Below, one piece after another: positions 35,221 through 46,002 of a stretch of 64,000 nt of DNA; positions within the stretch are counted from its first letter, which is position 1; every line of letters begins with the position of its first letter. This stretch comes from Malachius bipustulatus (Eukaryota; Arthropoda; Insecta; Coleoptera; Melyridae). The position numbers and the translations under genes are program-made. The stretch covers positions 81,836,186 through 81,900,185 of the forward strand of contig OU342630.1 in assembly GCA_910589415.1 (NCBI GenBank). The letters are read 5' to 3'. The notes beneath the pieces are model-generated. The model saw only the letters and a program-made list of their open reading frames with translations. It had not been told where the DNA came from and searched no databases.

Positions 35221-35868
35221 GAAAAAACAATAACTTGACTCTGGTCTGGATTCCAGGTCACTCCGGCCTTGGAGAGAACGAAATAGCCGACTCTCTGGCT
35301 AGAAGAGCAACTGAATCCAAATTTACAGGACCGGAACCTGCTCTTGGCATATCCTCAAATACTGCCAAAACAACAATAGACACCTGGGCGGAAAACAAGG
35401 TACTTCGGTACTGGCAAACTCTACCAGGATTAACTCACTCTAAGACCTTCATTGAGGGACCCTCGAGAAACAGAGCTAAAAAGCTACTGGAACTCAAAAG
35501 GACTGACCTAAGGGCCCTAATAGGCCTATACACAGGACACTGCAAAGTGAACCACCACTTACACAGGATGAATCTAGCCGATAACGCAGAATGTCGCCTG
35601 TGTTTGGAGGATGTAGAAACAGCAGAGCATGTACTATGCAACTGCCCCGCCTTGGGAAGAACCAGGCACTCAACGTTCGGAAAAGTACTTCTCTCTCCGA
35701 GAGACCTGGATACATTCACACCATCTAAGGTCATTAGCTTTTTAAAAAGCAGTGGCCTGCTAGAGTGGATGTAAATTACTTAGGTATGAGCCACAATAGA
35801 CCGCTTGGTCGCAGTGGAGGTGTCACTAATCGACCCACTCATTATATAACTAAACTAAACTAACTAAC
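35221..35868 (+). mobile_element. 5'-truncated non-LTR retrotransposon (Jockey/I-like) with RNase H tail
   Basis: A 648-bp insert. Its coding part (to the stop at 35774) starts within an RNase H domain (WIPGHSGLGENEIADSLARR, the C-terminal His/Asp motif) and continues to a Cys/His-rich C terminus (CRLCLEDVETAEHVLCNCP). This is the usual end of Jockey/I/R1-type ORF2. The 3' end is a CTAAACTAAACTAACTAACTA-type microsatellite, a usual non-LTR tail. Reverse transcriptase and endonuclease parts are missing, consistent with 5' truncation. Confidence 0.85.
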
Positions 35869-36102
35869 TAGAACACGACCTTTTAGAGTTTATTGATGAC
35901 GTGCAACTCAATATTATTCAAAATATGTGGTATCAGCATGACGGTGCACCACCACATAGAGGAAGACAAGTTGCTGCTTGGCTAAATGAACATTTCCCGA
36001 ATAAATGGATAGGTCAAGGAGGTCCAATATCATGGCCACCTCGTTCTCCCGATCTAAATCCTCTGGATTTTTATTTATGGGGACACATGAAGCAGCTGGT
36101 CT
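35869..36102 (+). repeat. 234-bp direct repeat, copy 2
   Basis: Second copy of 34987-35220. From 36103 the mariner-like transposase coding sequence continues (YHVEIATHQQ). Confidence 0.9.
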
Positions 36103-36269
36103 ACCATGTTGAAATCGCTACCCATCAGCAGTTACTTGAAAGAATTCAAGATGCAGCTAACCAAATAAGAAATGATCCAAATCTCATTCTTCGAGTGACC
36201 GAATCTTTAGTTCGTCGATGTGAGGCTTGCATTCAAGCTGAGGGTGGACATTTCGAACAATTTTTATAG

Positions 36270-36447
36270 TCTTAAGTTTTGTGATTATCATTTAATTTAA
36301 ATTTTTATTGTTGATTGTTAATAAAGGTTAAATGCTTGTAACTTCTAAACAAAAACGAATCGGACCCATGTTTATTAAAAAAAATATGTTTAAAATCAAG
36401 CAACCTACCATCTATCAAAGTTTGTCATAGAGCTTGTAGAACACCCT
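36270..36447 (+). mobile_element. 3' end of the mariner-like element
   Basis: AT-rich 3' part ending in GTAGAACACCCTG followed by TA, the common terminus of insect mariner-like elements of this type. No mirrored copy was found upstream of 34479, so the 5' terminal repeat seems lost. Confidence 0.6.
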
Positions 36448-37155
36448 GTATATGACCAAAATAAGAAATCTCAATTTTTCAGTTTTTCCACATATTTCAC
36501 CAATACCTGCATGAGGTCTCTATAAATTTTGTTTCAGATTCTTAATAAGCATAAAATTGTGCAACTTTTCTCTAATTTAACCGAGCCTGTATTTTTTACC
36601 AATTCCGAGATCCGAATGGTGGCTTTTGAATTTTCACAATTTTCACACACATTTTCAGTAAAATCAAAAAGGAAATAAAAAATCGTTATCATGTATACAC
36701 CGTTCACATATTAAAAAAGAACTAGGTGGCCATGAACTTTTGTTTTTAGGTTTCCAAAAATGAAAACTCCCTAGATCTCGATTGACAATATCAGCTGATC
36801 GATATATTAAAGGTTAAGTAAACACTGACGTTTGTCAAATCACTCAAATTGTCTCAGCTGATTAACAGCCTTGTTGTCTAATTGAAGTTTTAGAAGAAGG
36901 GGATTTCTAGGATAGGTAATTTTTTATTCTGATCAATTTTTTTCAAACTGACAAATAAAATTATTAAATTTTTGACATTTTAAATTTCGAAAGAGCAAAA
37001 TGACGAAAATAATATCTTTAGATGGATAAATCCGCATTAGGAAAGCATTTCAATGATTAAGATCCAGAAAGTCCAAACTTGAGCAAACATTTAAGTCATT
37101 CTCTGAAGGTAAAATATATTTGGGATGTAAGTATTAAGTAAAATATGTGTATCTG

Positions 37156-37203
37156 CTAAATTGCTAGTAATGCGGTCTCTGATAGTAGTCAGACCGTGCA
37201 TTA
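37156..37203. repeat. Imperfect hairpin
   Basis: TTGCTAGTAATGCGGTCT is mirrored by AGACCGTGCATTAGCAAG around a loop of about 12 nt; the stem has about two mismatches. It could be a small foldback or a structured RNA. Nothing decides between these. Confidence 0.4.
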
Positions 37204-37960
37204 GCAAGTATTATTGGACAGGTCAAATGTGAAATTACACCTTTGGACAGCCCGCCTAAAACAGGCACTAATTATGAAAATATTGTGTTTCCAAAAGATT
37301 TGCAATAATCTATTTCCAATACAAACCCAATCGAAATGACATGGGGGTATTGCAAACTTCATTATACAAGCACGTAAATTAGCAGCTTCCCTCTAAGGAT
37401 AAAGTAAAGAATGTATGTCTTGAAGAGCTTTCAAAATGTAAGTACACGTGACATGTGACAAAATTAATATAATCATTGTGAAAAACTTATTTCGGAGGAC
37501 TGGACGAAACAAATGGACATGGTGAAAATCTTATTAAAATCAGAGCGCTGAAGATGATTCTGATTCTAAGCAGGATGCAGTAGCGGTTATTGATAATGGG
37601 GGATAATTTTGGGCCAGAAGCGAAAACTGAAAAGTATCTTGTGTAAAACATTCTCAACTCTAGAATCTTTGGCTGGTTTCTGACACAGTAGGTACTATAT
37701 GATACCGAATATCCGACGAATTGACGAAAAATATTTTTCATTTACGTACCTTTATTTTAATATTTTAATAAACGCACCGATATATTTTAATTACCGGCTA
37801 TGTATTTTATTAAAAGTAAATTAATATAATTGATTCAAGTTTTTTATTTTATATTCAAAAAGTACATTTGTGTATTTTCCTAACTTGGCAAAATTACATG
37901 ATAACCTTTTTCTCAAACTCTTATGAAAAGCTTAAGTAATAAGATTTTAAGATCTTAAAT

Positions 37961-38266
37961 TCAGCGACATTGCATTCTAGTTAAAGATTGCAATATGTGA
38001 CTAATAAATGATTCAAAATAAAAAGCCACCAAAGATGTAAATATAAATATAATAAGAAGAATACCAAAAATATCAAAAATCCATCTGGCAACTATGTCCT
38101 GTTCCTTGCCATAAAACTTCAACCTCATAAAAAAGAGACATAACCAAACTCCAGCCAATGATTGACAGCGGTTATACCCAGTGATTTCTATCACCCTACA
38201 CCATAACCCAATTCTTTTATAATAAGTGAACGGTGTATAGTTTTTGAGAGATCTCGACTTTGACAC
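37961..38266 (-). CDS. Unassigned 101-residue frame with predicted membrane segments
   Basis: I do not recognise this protein. It starts MSKSRSLKNYTPFTYYKRIG and has one strong hydrophobic helix (about 66-88, FDIFGILLIIFIFTSLVAFY) and a weaker one near 38-50 (SLAGVWLCLFFMR). The composition is less AT-driven than neighbouring frames, so it could be a small membrane protein or an exon. No splice partners or promoter could be supported. Confidence 0.25.
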   Translation of the reverse strand: MSKSRSLKNYTPFTYYKRIGLWCRVIEITGYNRCQSLAGVWLCLFFMRLKFYGKEQDIVARWIFDIFGILLIIFIFTSLVAFYFESFISHILQSLTRMQCR

Positions 38267-38512
38267 TTGTAATAAATAAATATCAAATTTGTCTCAGAAC
38301 CCCTCCATTGCCATACCTCTGTTAATTAATTGAAAGCAATACTAACTTCATATTTGGTGCATGTGCTGAAGAAGTTCTAAAACAAACTTAAAAATGATCT
38401 GCGATTTTCTGTTCAATCGGAAGTACCTAACAGTTCCATTTCATGGAAATGAAAATCACCAATAAGGTTGTTATAAATTTAATATTTTTGGTCGTCTTGT
38501 ATAAGTAATATA

Positions 38513-39260
38513 CAGGGTGTCCCAAGATTTCTTTATCAAAGGATATCCGCGTTATTTAAAAAAATAAACAAATGAAATTCGGGAAATTTCAACCATACCC
38601 CTAAGGCTTTGCAGCTGCACCCTCAATGCTGCTTTATGACTTTCCACCCCTAAGTAATCATCCCCTACTTTTTTTTTTCAAATGACACCCCCATATTTTT
38701 TTTGCTCGACAGGATTGTTGACTTCTTTCTGAATACAATGTCACAAGATTTTTTTTAATCCAGACATATCTAGCACGCCGAAAACAATATAAAATCATAA
38801 CAAACGAGGGTTGTCAAGGAGTTGTAATTTCTTGTTTTTTGTGTTAATGTTGCCTCCAACCACCTTAACTAGTAATACCGGTGTTACTGGTATAGGCGTT
38901 AATAATAATAATTGCTTCTGTGGTTTTAATGTCATATTAAATGTTAATTATTACTCCTTGACGACCCTCGTTGTTATGATATTATATTGTTTTCGGCGTG
39001 CTAGATATGTCTCAATTTAAAAAAATCGTGTGACATTGTATTCAGAAAGAAGTCAACAATCCTGTCGAGCAAAAAAAAATATGGGGGTGTCATTTGAAAA
39101 AAAAGTAGGGGATGATTACTTAGGGGTGGAAAGGCGTAAAGCGTCATTGAGGGTGCAGCTGCAAAGCCTTAGGGGTATGGTTGAAATTTCCCGAATTTCA
39201 TTTGTTTATTTTTTTAAATAACGCGGATATCCCTTGATAAAGAAATCTTGGGACACCCTG
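38513..39260. mobile_element. TA-flanked long palindrome (about 310-bp arms)
   Basis: CAGGGTGTCCCAAGATTTCT at the left is mirrored at the right, and the arms stay collinear inward for about 310 bp with few changes (TTTGCAGCTGCACCCTCAAT, CGACAGGATTGTTGACTTCT, TATCTAGCACGCCGAAAACA). The centre (about 38823-38949) is unique. TA flanks both ends. Confidence 0.9.
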
Positions 39261-40404
39261 TATTATGAATGTATTAGTATGAAATAAAATTATTAAAAGG
39301 TCGGTATGTAGATCTCTGATTCAATTCTTCGAATTAAGCAATCAGTACAAATCAACATCTATTTATTTAAGAATTGTTCCCTTACAATATTCGGAGACGA
39401 ATTCTCAACTGCCAGTTATCGACATCCCCCAATCTCAACCAACCAATTGTTTAGACATTTCTACAGGCAGAGCCATCTGTCACATAGTTTGGCATTAGCC
39501 AGGTACCAGAACGGCTTGACAGCACATACAAAAACAATATTTGAAAGAGATACACATTAACCCAAGTTGATATTATTTATATTCGAGAATATTCGTATTC
39601 GAAACATCCCTGGTGCTGATTGCTGAATAATTTTAGTTACTGTTCGAGCAGTTAATTCTTAATTATATCAGTAACTCGGTCTTAAATAAGACACAAGTTT
39701 TATTATGGACCTTGTTACATTACAAACTAATAAATAAAAATTAATTTGTTTCAATAAAAATAAGGAAAATACAGGAAATCCTGTACTAACATGTGCAAGT
39801 TAAATTAATGAAATGAAAATAGCTCCCTTATTTAATAAAAAATGTTTTTGGTCGATTAAACTATATTTGAACCTATGTTTGTTTGCAAGACATTAGTTGT
39901 GTTTACAAATAACTCGACGGTCAGTAATTTACTTACCATTCAGTTGAACAGTATAATAAGTAAATTTATTCAGTTCACATTGACACTCATGCCAAAAATT
40001 ATACCTACCTATATGGAAGGAAATTTGCACATAATTCAACATTAAAAAACATTGTTTTTTATTCAATATTATTTTATATTATGTATGTATTTCGATTTTA
40101 TTTATGGAAATGTTGAATTTAGTAGAATATAAAATATTTTACATAGGAACTCTACTTGATTGAAAATATCAAGAATAAATAATTATTCAAGCAACTAAGT
40201 AATCGAAATTTAAAATAAATTGATTTGTTATAATGAAAGATGTTTATCTGTAATTTATACTTTTATTTCATTACATCATTGAATGGAACTTACAATAATA
40301 TAATGAACATATTTCATAATAAACCATGCAATTTTAATGCACTATGCTATAACAGACTACTTGCTGATCAAATGAGTACAAAGACACATATAAAAGTATA
40401 AAGC
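39261..40404. other. Intergenic downstream of ACBD6
   Basis: No gene seen. AATAAA occurs on the minus strand near 40262 and could end the ACBD6 message. Confidence 0.5.
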
Positions 40405-41175
40405 TTACTTTTGTAGAAACAACTGAATAATATTTTGATCGCTAGCAACCGATTGTATGCTCATCCCATCATTGTCTAGAATGTTCAAGTCAGCACCACT
40501 GGAGAGTAACAGTCTTACGCAACTAATGTGACCACAGCTGGATGCATAATGAAGAGGAGTTTGTCCTTCGCTGTCTCGAATATTTACGTCAGCGCCAGAA
40601 TTTATTAACAATTTCAGGATCTCCACGAAACCTCTATCAGCTGCCCAGTGTATTGCAGATAGTCCCTCTTCATCCAAAATGTTCAACAATTCATTTGCAT
40701 TGCTTTTATTTGTCAACATATTCACCACCTCCTCGTAATTTCCTTCCTTCACATAATCTTTAAAAGCGTAATTACTTTTATTCGAGTTGTCTTCGAATTT
40801 GGGCACTGAAACTCTAACCCAACTCTCTGTCGATACGGATTTATCGATAACACTGAATCTTGGGTCCAATTTTGTTATAGTCTCTATGTAGAGCTGTTTG
40901 GCTTCATTTTGGGGCATTTTTTCTAATTTTTTCCAAGCTTCCCATTTTGATTTACCTTTCATATCATACCAACTCGGTTTAGGTGTGTTACACTCTCCCT
41001 CTGTTGCTTGTTTGTAATAACCGTATAATTCTAGTAAAACTTGATGATCCACACCGGGTAATAACGTTTTCAAGTGATCAGCAGCTTTATTGAAATTCGT
41101 TGTTAATGAATTGCTCGAATCGCAATCGATTCCTAGCTCTTCTAAGTCTTTGAAATTGTCTACTGAATGTGCCAT
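40405..41175 (-). CDS. ACBD6: Acyl-CoA-binding domain-containing protein 6
   Basis: Intronless frame of 256 residues, close to the usual ACBD6 length. The acyl-CoA-binding domain spans about 25-110: FNKAADHLKTLL, LLELYGYYKQAT, then KPSWYDMKGKSKWEAW with the ligand-contact Tyr and Lys positions, and EAKQLYIETI. The C-terminal half holds two full ankyrin repeats and flanks (about 155-250: GLSAIHWAADRGFVEILKLL, then GQTPLHYASSCGHISCVRLL). The family binds long-chain acyl-CoA and supports protein N-myristoylation. The ATG (context CAAAATGG) lies only 9 nt after the SLIRP stop and in the same frame, so it must share an mRNA with SLIRP or have a promoter or splice acceptor inside it. A possible acceptor AG lies at 41186-41185. 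Confidence 0.93.
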   Translation of the reverse strand: MAHSVDNFKDLEELGIDCDSSNSLTTNFNKAADHLKTLLPGVDHQVLLELYGYYKQATEGECNTPKPSWYDMKGKSKWEAWKKLEKMPQNEAKQLYIETITKLDPRFSVIDKSVSTESWVRVSVPKFEDNSNKSNYAFKDYVKEGNYEEVVNMLTNKSNANELLNILDEEGLSAIHWAADRGFVEILKLLINSGADVNIRDSEGQTPLHYASSCGHISCVRLLLSSGADLNILDNDGMSIQSVASDQNIIQLFLQK

Positions 41176-41184
41176 TTTGGATTA

Positions 41185-41448
41185 CTAATTTTCTGCAGAC
41201 GGTTCTACCTTTAAATGATTCCCTTCTAAAACGTGAGTTGTTTGACTGCAGGCATTCTCAAAACTTTCTCGGTTACTGAAAACTACAAAACCATAACTAC
41301 GAGACAAGCCGGTGTTCTTATCGAAAATTACGTTGGATCCGCTGACGTGCCCGAATTTACTGAAATATTTCTTAAGTTCCTGATGGCTAATGGTCCATGG
41401 AAGATTACTTACATAGACTCTGTAAAGACCACGAACGAAGCCACCCAT
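41185..41448 (-). CDS. SLIRP: SRA stem-loop-interacting RNA-binding protein (SLIRP-like)
   Basis: A small RRM protein of 87 residues. RNP2 is YRVYVSNLPW (about 9-18) and RNP1 is SRSYGFVVF (about 49-57). The single RRM fills nearly the whole protein, as in SLIRP, which partners LRPPRC to stabilise mitochondrial mRNAs. The short length and the lack of other domains support SLIRP over other RRM proteins, though orthology was not tested. The ATG follows the METTL23 stop TGA after three bases (GGC) and is in frame with it. The frame ends in tandem stops TAG TAA, then 6 nt, then the ACBD6 ATG. Start context is good (G at -3, G at +4). Confidence 0.85.
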   Translation of the reverse strand: MGGFVRGLYRVYVSNLPWTISHQELKKYFSKFGHVSGSNVIFDKNTGLSRSYGFVVFSNRESFENACSQTTHVLEGNHLKVEPSAEN

Positions 41449-41451
41449 GCC

Positions 41452-42316
41452 TCAATAATTTCCTGAAATTTCCAACAGATGTACGTTATGGTCACCGACG
41501 ATGTCTTGTAGATTTAGACCGGCTCCGCTACCCAGCTTGCTGATATCGTGCACTCTACACTTCAAATTCCACTTAATCAGTAAATGCTCTATGGACCAAT
41601 CTGAACTTCTTTCCTGGTAAGTACACAAGAACCTCGCAGACGGATTGGCTTCCAGTAAGTATGAAACGGAGACCAATATGTCTTCAAATATGACTGGTTC
41701 GTAAAAACAATCTGAGCCGAGTATTAGGTCGAGGGGACCTATCCTTTCTATTTCGTTGAAAAACAAACCCCAAGTGATTCCAACCACTCTAATATCTCTG
41801 TTGATGACAAGATTGTTCAGGTTGCAACAGCGTTTGGTGTGAGCCAAAGATTTTGGAAGAGTCACAGAGTCGCTTAATGTGACACACGCTCCACACTTTG
41901 CAGCTACAATGCCTGGAAGGGCAGTGCCGGCGCCGATCTCAATAACCTTTTTCCCGACAAGCTCTGAACGGTTTTCCCACAAGAACCAAGCCAATGCAGG
42001 TGCCGAGGGCCAAGTGTAGAACGAGTAACTTGCTTGAAGTAGCTGAAAATAAAAAATACTCACAATCATTGTTATTATTGATATTGAAGTAAGTCTAAAA
42101 GGTAGAGGTTATAATAAGCAGGCCAACCACCAAGTTCAAATGAAAATCGTCAATTTAAATATTTGAAGACATGCAAAGAAATGAGATGATATAATAGTTT
42201 GTGATCGCTACCTCCGGAATGACAACTTCCAGTGTTTCGTCTTGAAATTCTCCTCTGGAAGTGCGTTTAGATGTGAAAATGAATTTTTTTAACTGCTCTG
42301 TGGTTCCATCAGACAT
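41452..42316 (-). CDS. METTL23: Methyltransferase-like protein 23
   Basis: Two exons, 42316-42212 and 42042-41452, with a GT/AG intron of 169 bp, give 231 residues. It is a seven-beta-strand S-adenosylmethionine-dependent methyltransferase. Motif I is VIEIGAGTALPG (about 68-79), followed by CGACVTLSDS, GITWG, and LDLILGSDCFYEP (post-motif I). TYQERSSDWSIEHLLIKW matches the METTL23 C-terminal region. Family members include a reported histone arginine methyltransferase and protein lysine methyltransferases. The first ATG of exon 1 is used. The stop TGA is 3 nt from the SLIRP ATG, and a TTTCAG splice-acceptor-like site (41463-41468) sits just before it. Confidence 0.92.
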
Positions 42317-42524
42317 TGGTGGTAATTTTTAAGCAAATTTCAGTTCTTCTCAACAACACATGAATTCTTACCTCTTATTTTAGAAGGAAGATAAAAGTTA
42401 AAAACTTTAATAATTATTATAATAATATTAATGACGGCTAGTTAACCCTCTCCTCTAACCACATAAATGAACGAAATGGATTAAAATGGAAATGGAAACC
42501 CGTCGGATCCGAAATCGGTAGTCC

Positions 42525-42860
42525 AACCACGAACCACGATACACATATCCCAGTATTCCCAGTCCACAGTCCACACTCACACCCAGTAGTTCCACCCAAC
42601 TCCCAGTCCAGTACTCAACACAGTCAGTGACTGTACTGTCACATCACAGTCACAGTACAAGTAGTACACTCAGTCGGTACAGTTCAGAGTCCACATTCCA
42701 CATTTCCACAACACTCCACACTCCACGTCCTCTCGTCCTCACAACTTGCAGTGACAATTATGACAGTTAGGAGTCGGGACAGTTTTCAGCACTCACTCTC
42801 ATCACCGTCAATCGTCACTCGTCAGCTGTCAGTACTCGTCAATAATCATTCATTTTGCCA
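42525..42860. repeat. G-poor CA/TC-rich low-complexity stretch
   Basis: About 330 bp dominated by irregular CAGT, CCAC and TCAC words, with strong strand asymmetry. It lies just upstream of METTL23, in the expected promoter zone, and next to the Harbinger left end. Confidence 0.6.
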
Positions 42861-42942
42861 TCTGCCGTCTCTGCTGTTAAAAACCAAGTGGGGTTTTTCA
42901 ACCTGGCAAGAACTAATCTATCATCTAAATTAGGTAAATAAA

Positions 42943-43013
42943 AAGCCCATATGTAACGATCCATTTTTTAGTACAAGTTTTAGTCAATTTTTTAGGATAC
43001 TAAATTTTGGACA
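42943..43013 (+). repeat. Harbinger left terminal inverted repeat
   Basis: Contains TTTTTTAGTACAAGTTTTAG and TCAATTTTTTAGGATACTAA. Mirrored at 47605-47676. Confidence 0.9.
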
Positions 43014-44880
43014 AATTCATACAAGTTTTGTCTCCAATTTTTGATAAATTTTTTAGTTTAGGGAAGTTGTCCTATTTTTCGTCAATTTTAATTGACAAGC
43101 ATTCGTTCTTATTACCCGTTAGGCATCGTGATCAATCGGACTTTCTTTTCATTGGAAACTATTTGACAACTAATAAAATAAATACAAAGAAATTTAAATT
43201 TGCGTCCTGTTCACCACTTATTTTACAATTTGCATGTTATTTGGGTGATTTGCAGTGCTTAAATAAGTCCAGAAAATATCATTGAAAGGCAGCAGTAATT
43301 TAATCTGGTAAGTAAAAGATATAAATAGTTAGAAATGTGCTTTCTGGTACTTATATCAATTCTTCATCATTTATTATAGGTATGTTATACGTTTGTTTGA
43401 ATATAGAATTTCTTTCACAGGTTCCACATTAGCATGTAGTGAAAGGGTCCCCTGAACATGAACACGTGTGTTCACTGAATGACAGAAAAGTATCCATATA
43501 GTGAACTGGTGGACTTCAAGAAGAAATACGGGAGCTGCCGTATTTTTCAGCTTATTAATTCGACACCAATTTTTTTAACTTTATGTAAGTTTATGTAAAT
43601 AGGAACTTATTAAATATTATTGTAGCCTTAAAGTTAAATTTTCCAAATTTCAACGGATTATACTTCATCAGCAAATGCCCCATGTTTTCATCTGTTTAGA
43701 GGTAATTAAATGATACTTACTATATTTTTGAGGTATTATAATGTAGGTATTTTGATATAAAAACTATAATAAATTTGAAAATTGGATGTATACCTATGTT
43801 AACAGGAATATTTGTTACATAGTTTTAAAAATCTTTCAAGATATTTTTTTTTATACCTATGAGATACTTATAATACTTTTTAACTATACAATTGGTTGCC
43901 TTTTTAACTATAAAAAACTAATCAATAAAAGTTAATAATAAACGTACCTGTTCTTTTAATTTAACCACAAATAATATTAATGCACTTTTCAATAGTAACG
44001 AATATTCGCTGACGTTATTATTGAAAATTGTGTTAATTAATTATTATGTGGACTTCCAAATAGTCAGAATTCAAAGATATAATTTAAATTTAAATATCCC
44101 GCCAACCGATATACCCCCACCACCGTCATAAATGCTTTTTAGTTACGGCACCTCGCGGGCAGGGGGAGCTCAAGTTTGTATCCAAAATATTTACAAAATT
44201 TTTAGAACCTGTCCTATTTTTCATCAATTAAATGACATAACTGAAGTGGAAATCTGGGGAAATTGTTGTTTGTAGGTTACAATATTGAGATGTTGGTAGC
44301 TAAAGTCGACTTTCTAACAGAAAGGAGCATGTGTGGATTTGACGTTGAACGGGATGGTTTACCAATATGGCGGCTGCTTCAGTTTTTAAAGCTGATTAAA
44401 CGCCAATAACTTCACTAACCTACATTATATTATATAACTATTAAATATTGCATCACACTTTAACGTTTTACAACAAAATATACTACAATTAAACACAAAA
44501 AAAAAAACCCAAGAGTGAAACACAGGACACGTCAGAGGTCAGAACCATGAATGATTATGAGTCATCTCTGGTTGAGCAATGTGGCTGAGTTGGTTCCCTA
44601 GGATAACACGTGAAATCGATCATATGCTCCTTCCTTTTTCTTCTTTATTCAATGTTTCTAACCTAACCAGTAACCTCAGTTTATATTTGGAAGTGTACGT
44701 GAAAAAGTGTACGGTAATCATTGAAATTGAATTGAAAACTTATCCACTTTGTTGAATAATATAATAATATAATATAAAATGTAGGTATGATCAAGTAGAT
44801 GGGTTGTCGTTGTTAGGCAAGTTTGTTTTTATAGTAATGTAAACAAGTTACAATCGTCAAAACACTTATCAGTTATCACA
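43014..44880. other. Harbinger 5' non-coding part
   Basis: About 1.9 kb inside the transposon with no supported gene. It should hold the promoter of the Myb/MADF-like gene. Confidence 0.5.
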
Positions 44881-45978
44881 ATGTCTTGGTCTCATGATCA
44901 GGTTATTTCTTTAATAGAATTATATAGAGAAAGGCCTTGCCTCTATCAGGTAAAAAGTTCCAATTATAAAAACAAGCACATGAGAACCACTGCTTATGAA
45001 AGCATGGTAAGAGAACTAAAAAATATTCGTCCTGGAATAACTATAACTGAAATAAAATCGAAAATCAATGGACTTAGAACAAACTTTGCAACAGAACACC
45101 GAAAGTACTTGAAATCGAAGCATAGTGGCATGGATGAAGACTCTGTAAGTAGTTTTAATATATCTTAAATGTTATATAGATGCAATGCTGGTATCTGCCA
45201 GTCATGAGGCCAGTCACTTTGTAATGTCCTCGACTTTTACGAATAGCATATTCTAAACTGTTTCTCTTAAATGATTTCAGCTGTACGTACCATCACTCTG
45301 GTATTATGAATACCTTTTATTTCTATTGGACCACATCGCTGTGAGAAAGTCTACTGACTCTATCGGAGAGCTGTCCCAGGAATTAAGTGAAAACAGTGTT
45401 TCACTGACATGTGATGAGAGCACCACAGATGGCAAGACTGAACAACAAGCTGAGAAATCAAACGTCTGTTCTGTATTAGTAATAATGACCTAACAAAAAA
45501 AAATTATAATACGACACTGAATTATTATAAATATTTCATGACACTCTGTTATTCATTATAGGATGAAGACACTGATGCATTTTATTATACACTGGATAGA
45601 AATATTGAAATCATAAATGAAGACGAAAATGAGTCTCCTTCAGACCAACCTAGTACTAGTACCTCCATGGTCACTCCTAAAAGTTATACCTCACTCAGTA
45701 ATCGTACTGCTGGTTCGACCAAAAAGAGAAAAAGAAATCATGATGATTCTTTCCTGGATGCTGCCAGTGGTGCTATAAAAAAAATTTCCACGGCTTTAGA
45801 ACAGAACCAAAACCAGAGAAATCTAGCGACAGAGAAGCCTGACAATGACCACTTGACAACTTTTGGTAATTTTGTGGTAAACCGGTTACGGATGATAAAA
45901 AATGATGACCTAGTGACTGCAGCCGAAGAAAAGATTACCACAATTTTATTTAATATGTATAAAGAAAGTAAAAAATAG
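44881..45978 (+). CDS. Harbinger Myb/MADF-like DNA-binding protein
   Basis: Three exons, 44881-45144, 45281-45472 and 45562-45978, all with phase-0 GT/AG junctions, give 290 residues. The N-terminal MADF/Myb-SANT-like domain spans about 5-100: QVISLIELYRERPCLYQ, then a helix with AYESMVRELK, and IKSKINGLRTNF. An acidic Ser-rich linker follows, then a basic KKRKRNHDDS patch and a C-terminal helix (FGNFVVNRLRMIKNDDLVTA) that resembles a BESS-like end. In Harbinger elements this protein helps the nuclease bind the terminal repeats and enter the nucleus. It lies convergent with the nuclease, with 85 bp between the stops. Confidence 0.85.
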
Positions 45979-46002
45979 TATAGTAAACATACATTTTTAT
46001 TA

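Larger units (their letters stand above)
34479..36269 (+). pseudogene. mariner-like (Tc1/mariner) transposase interrupted by a non-LTR insertion
   Basis: The ATG at 34479 opens a 247-residue frame that stops just inside the insertion. The frame resumes after the second copy of the duplicated segment and ends at 36269. An N-terminal helix-turn-helix is present (ENVIDAVLDNP, SVRRISSNLHVS). The nuclease shows WSDEACF, WYQHDGAPPH and PPRSPDLNPLDFYLWG, with 36 residues between the second and third catalytic Asp. WIGRGG-like wording (KWIGQGGPISWPP) matches a family common in insects. Without the insert the protein would be about 300 residues and otherwise open. The insertion and the 234-bp duplication it carries therefore look recent. 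Confidence 0.85.
36448..38512. other. Intergenic, no supported gene
   Basis: AT-rich, with a hairpin at 37156-37203 and one open frame of doubtful status at 37961-38266. Confidence 0.5.
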
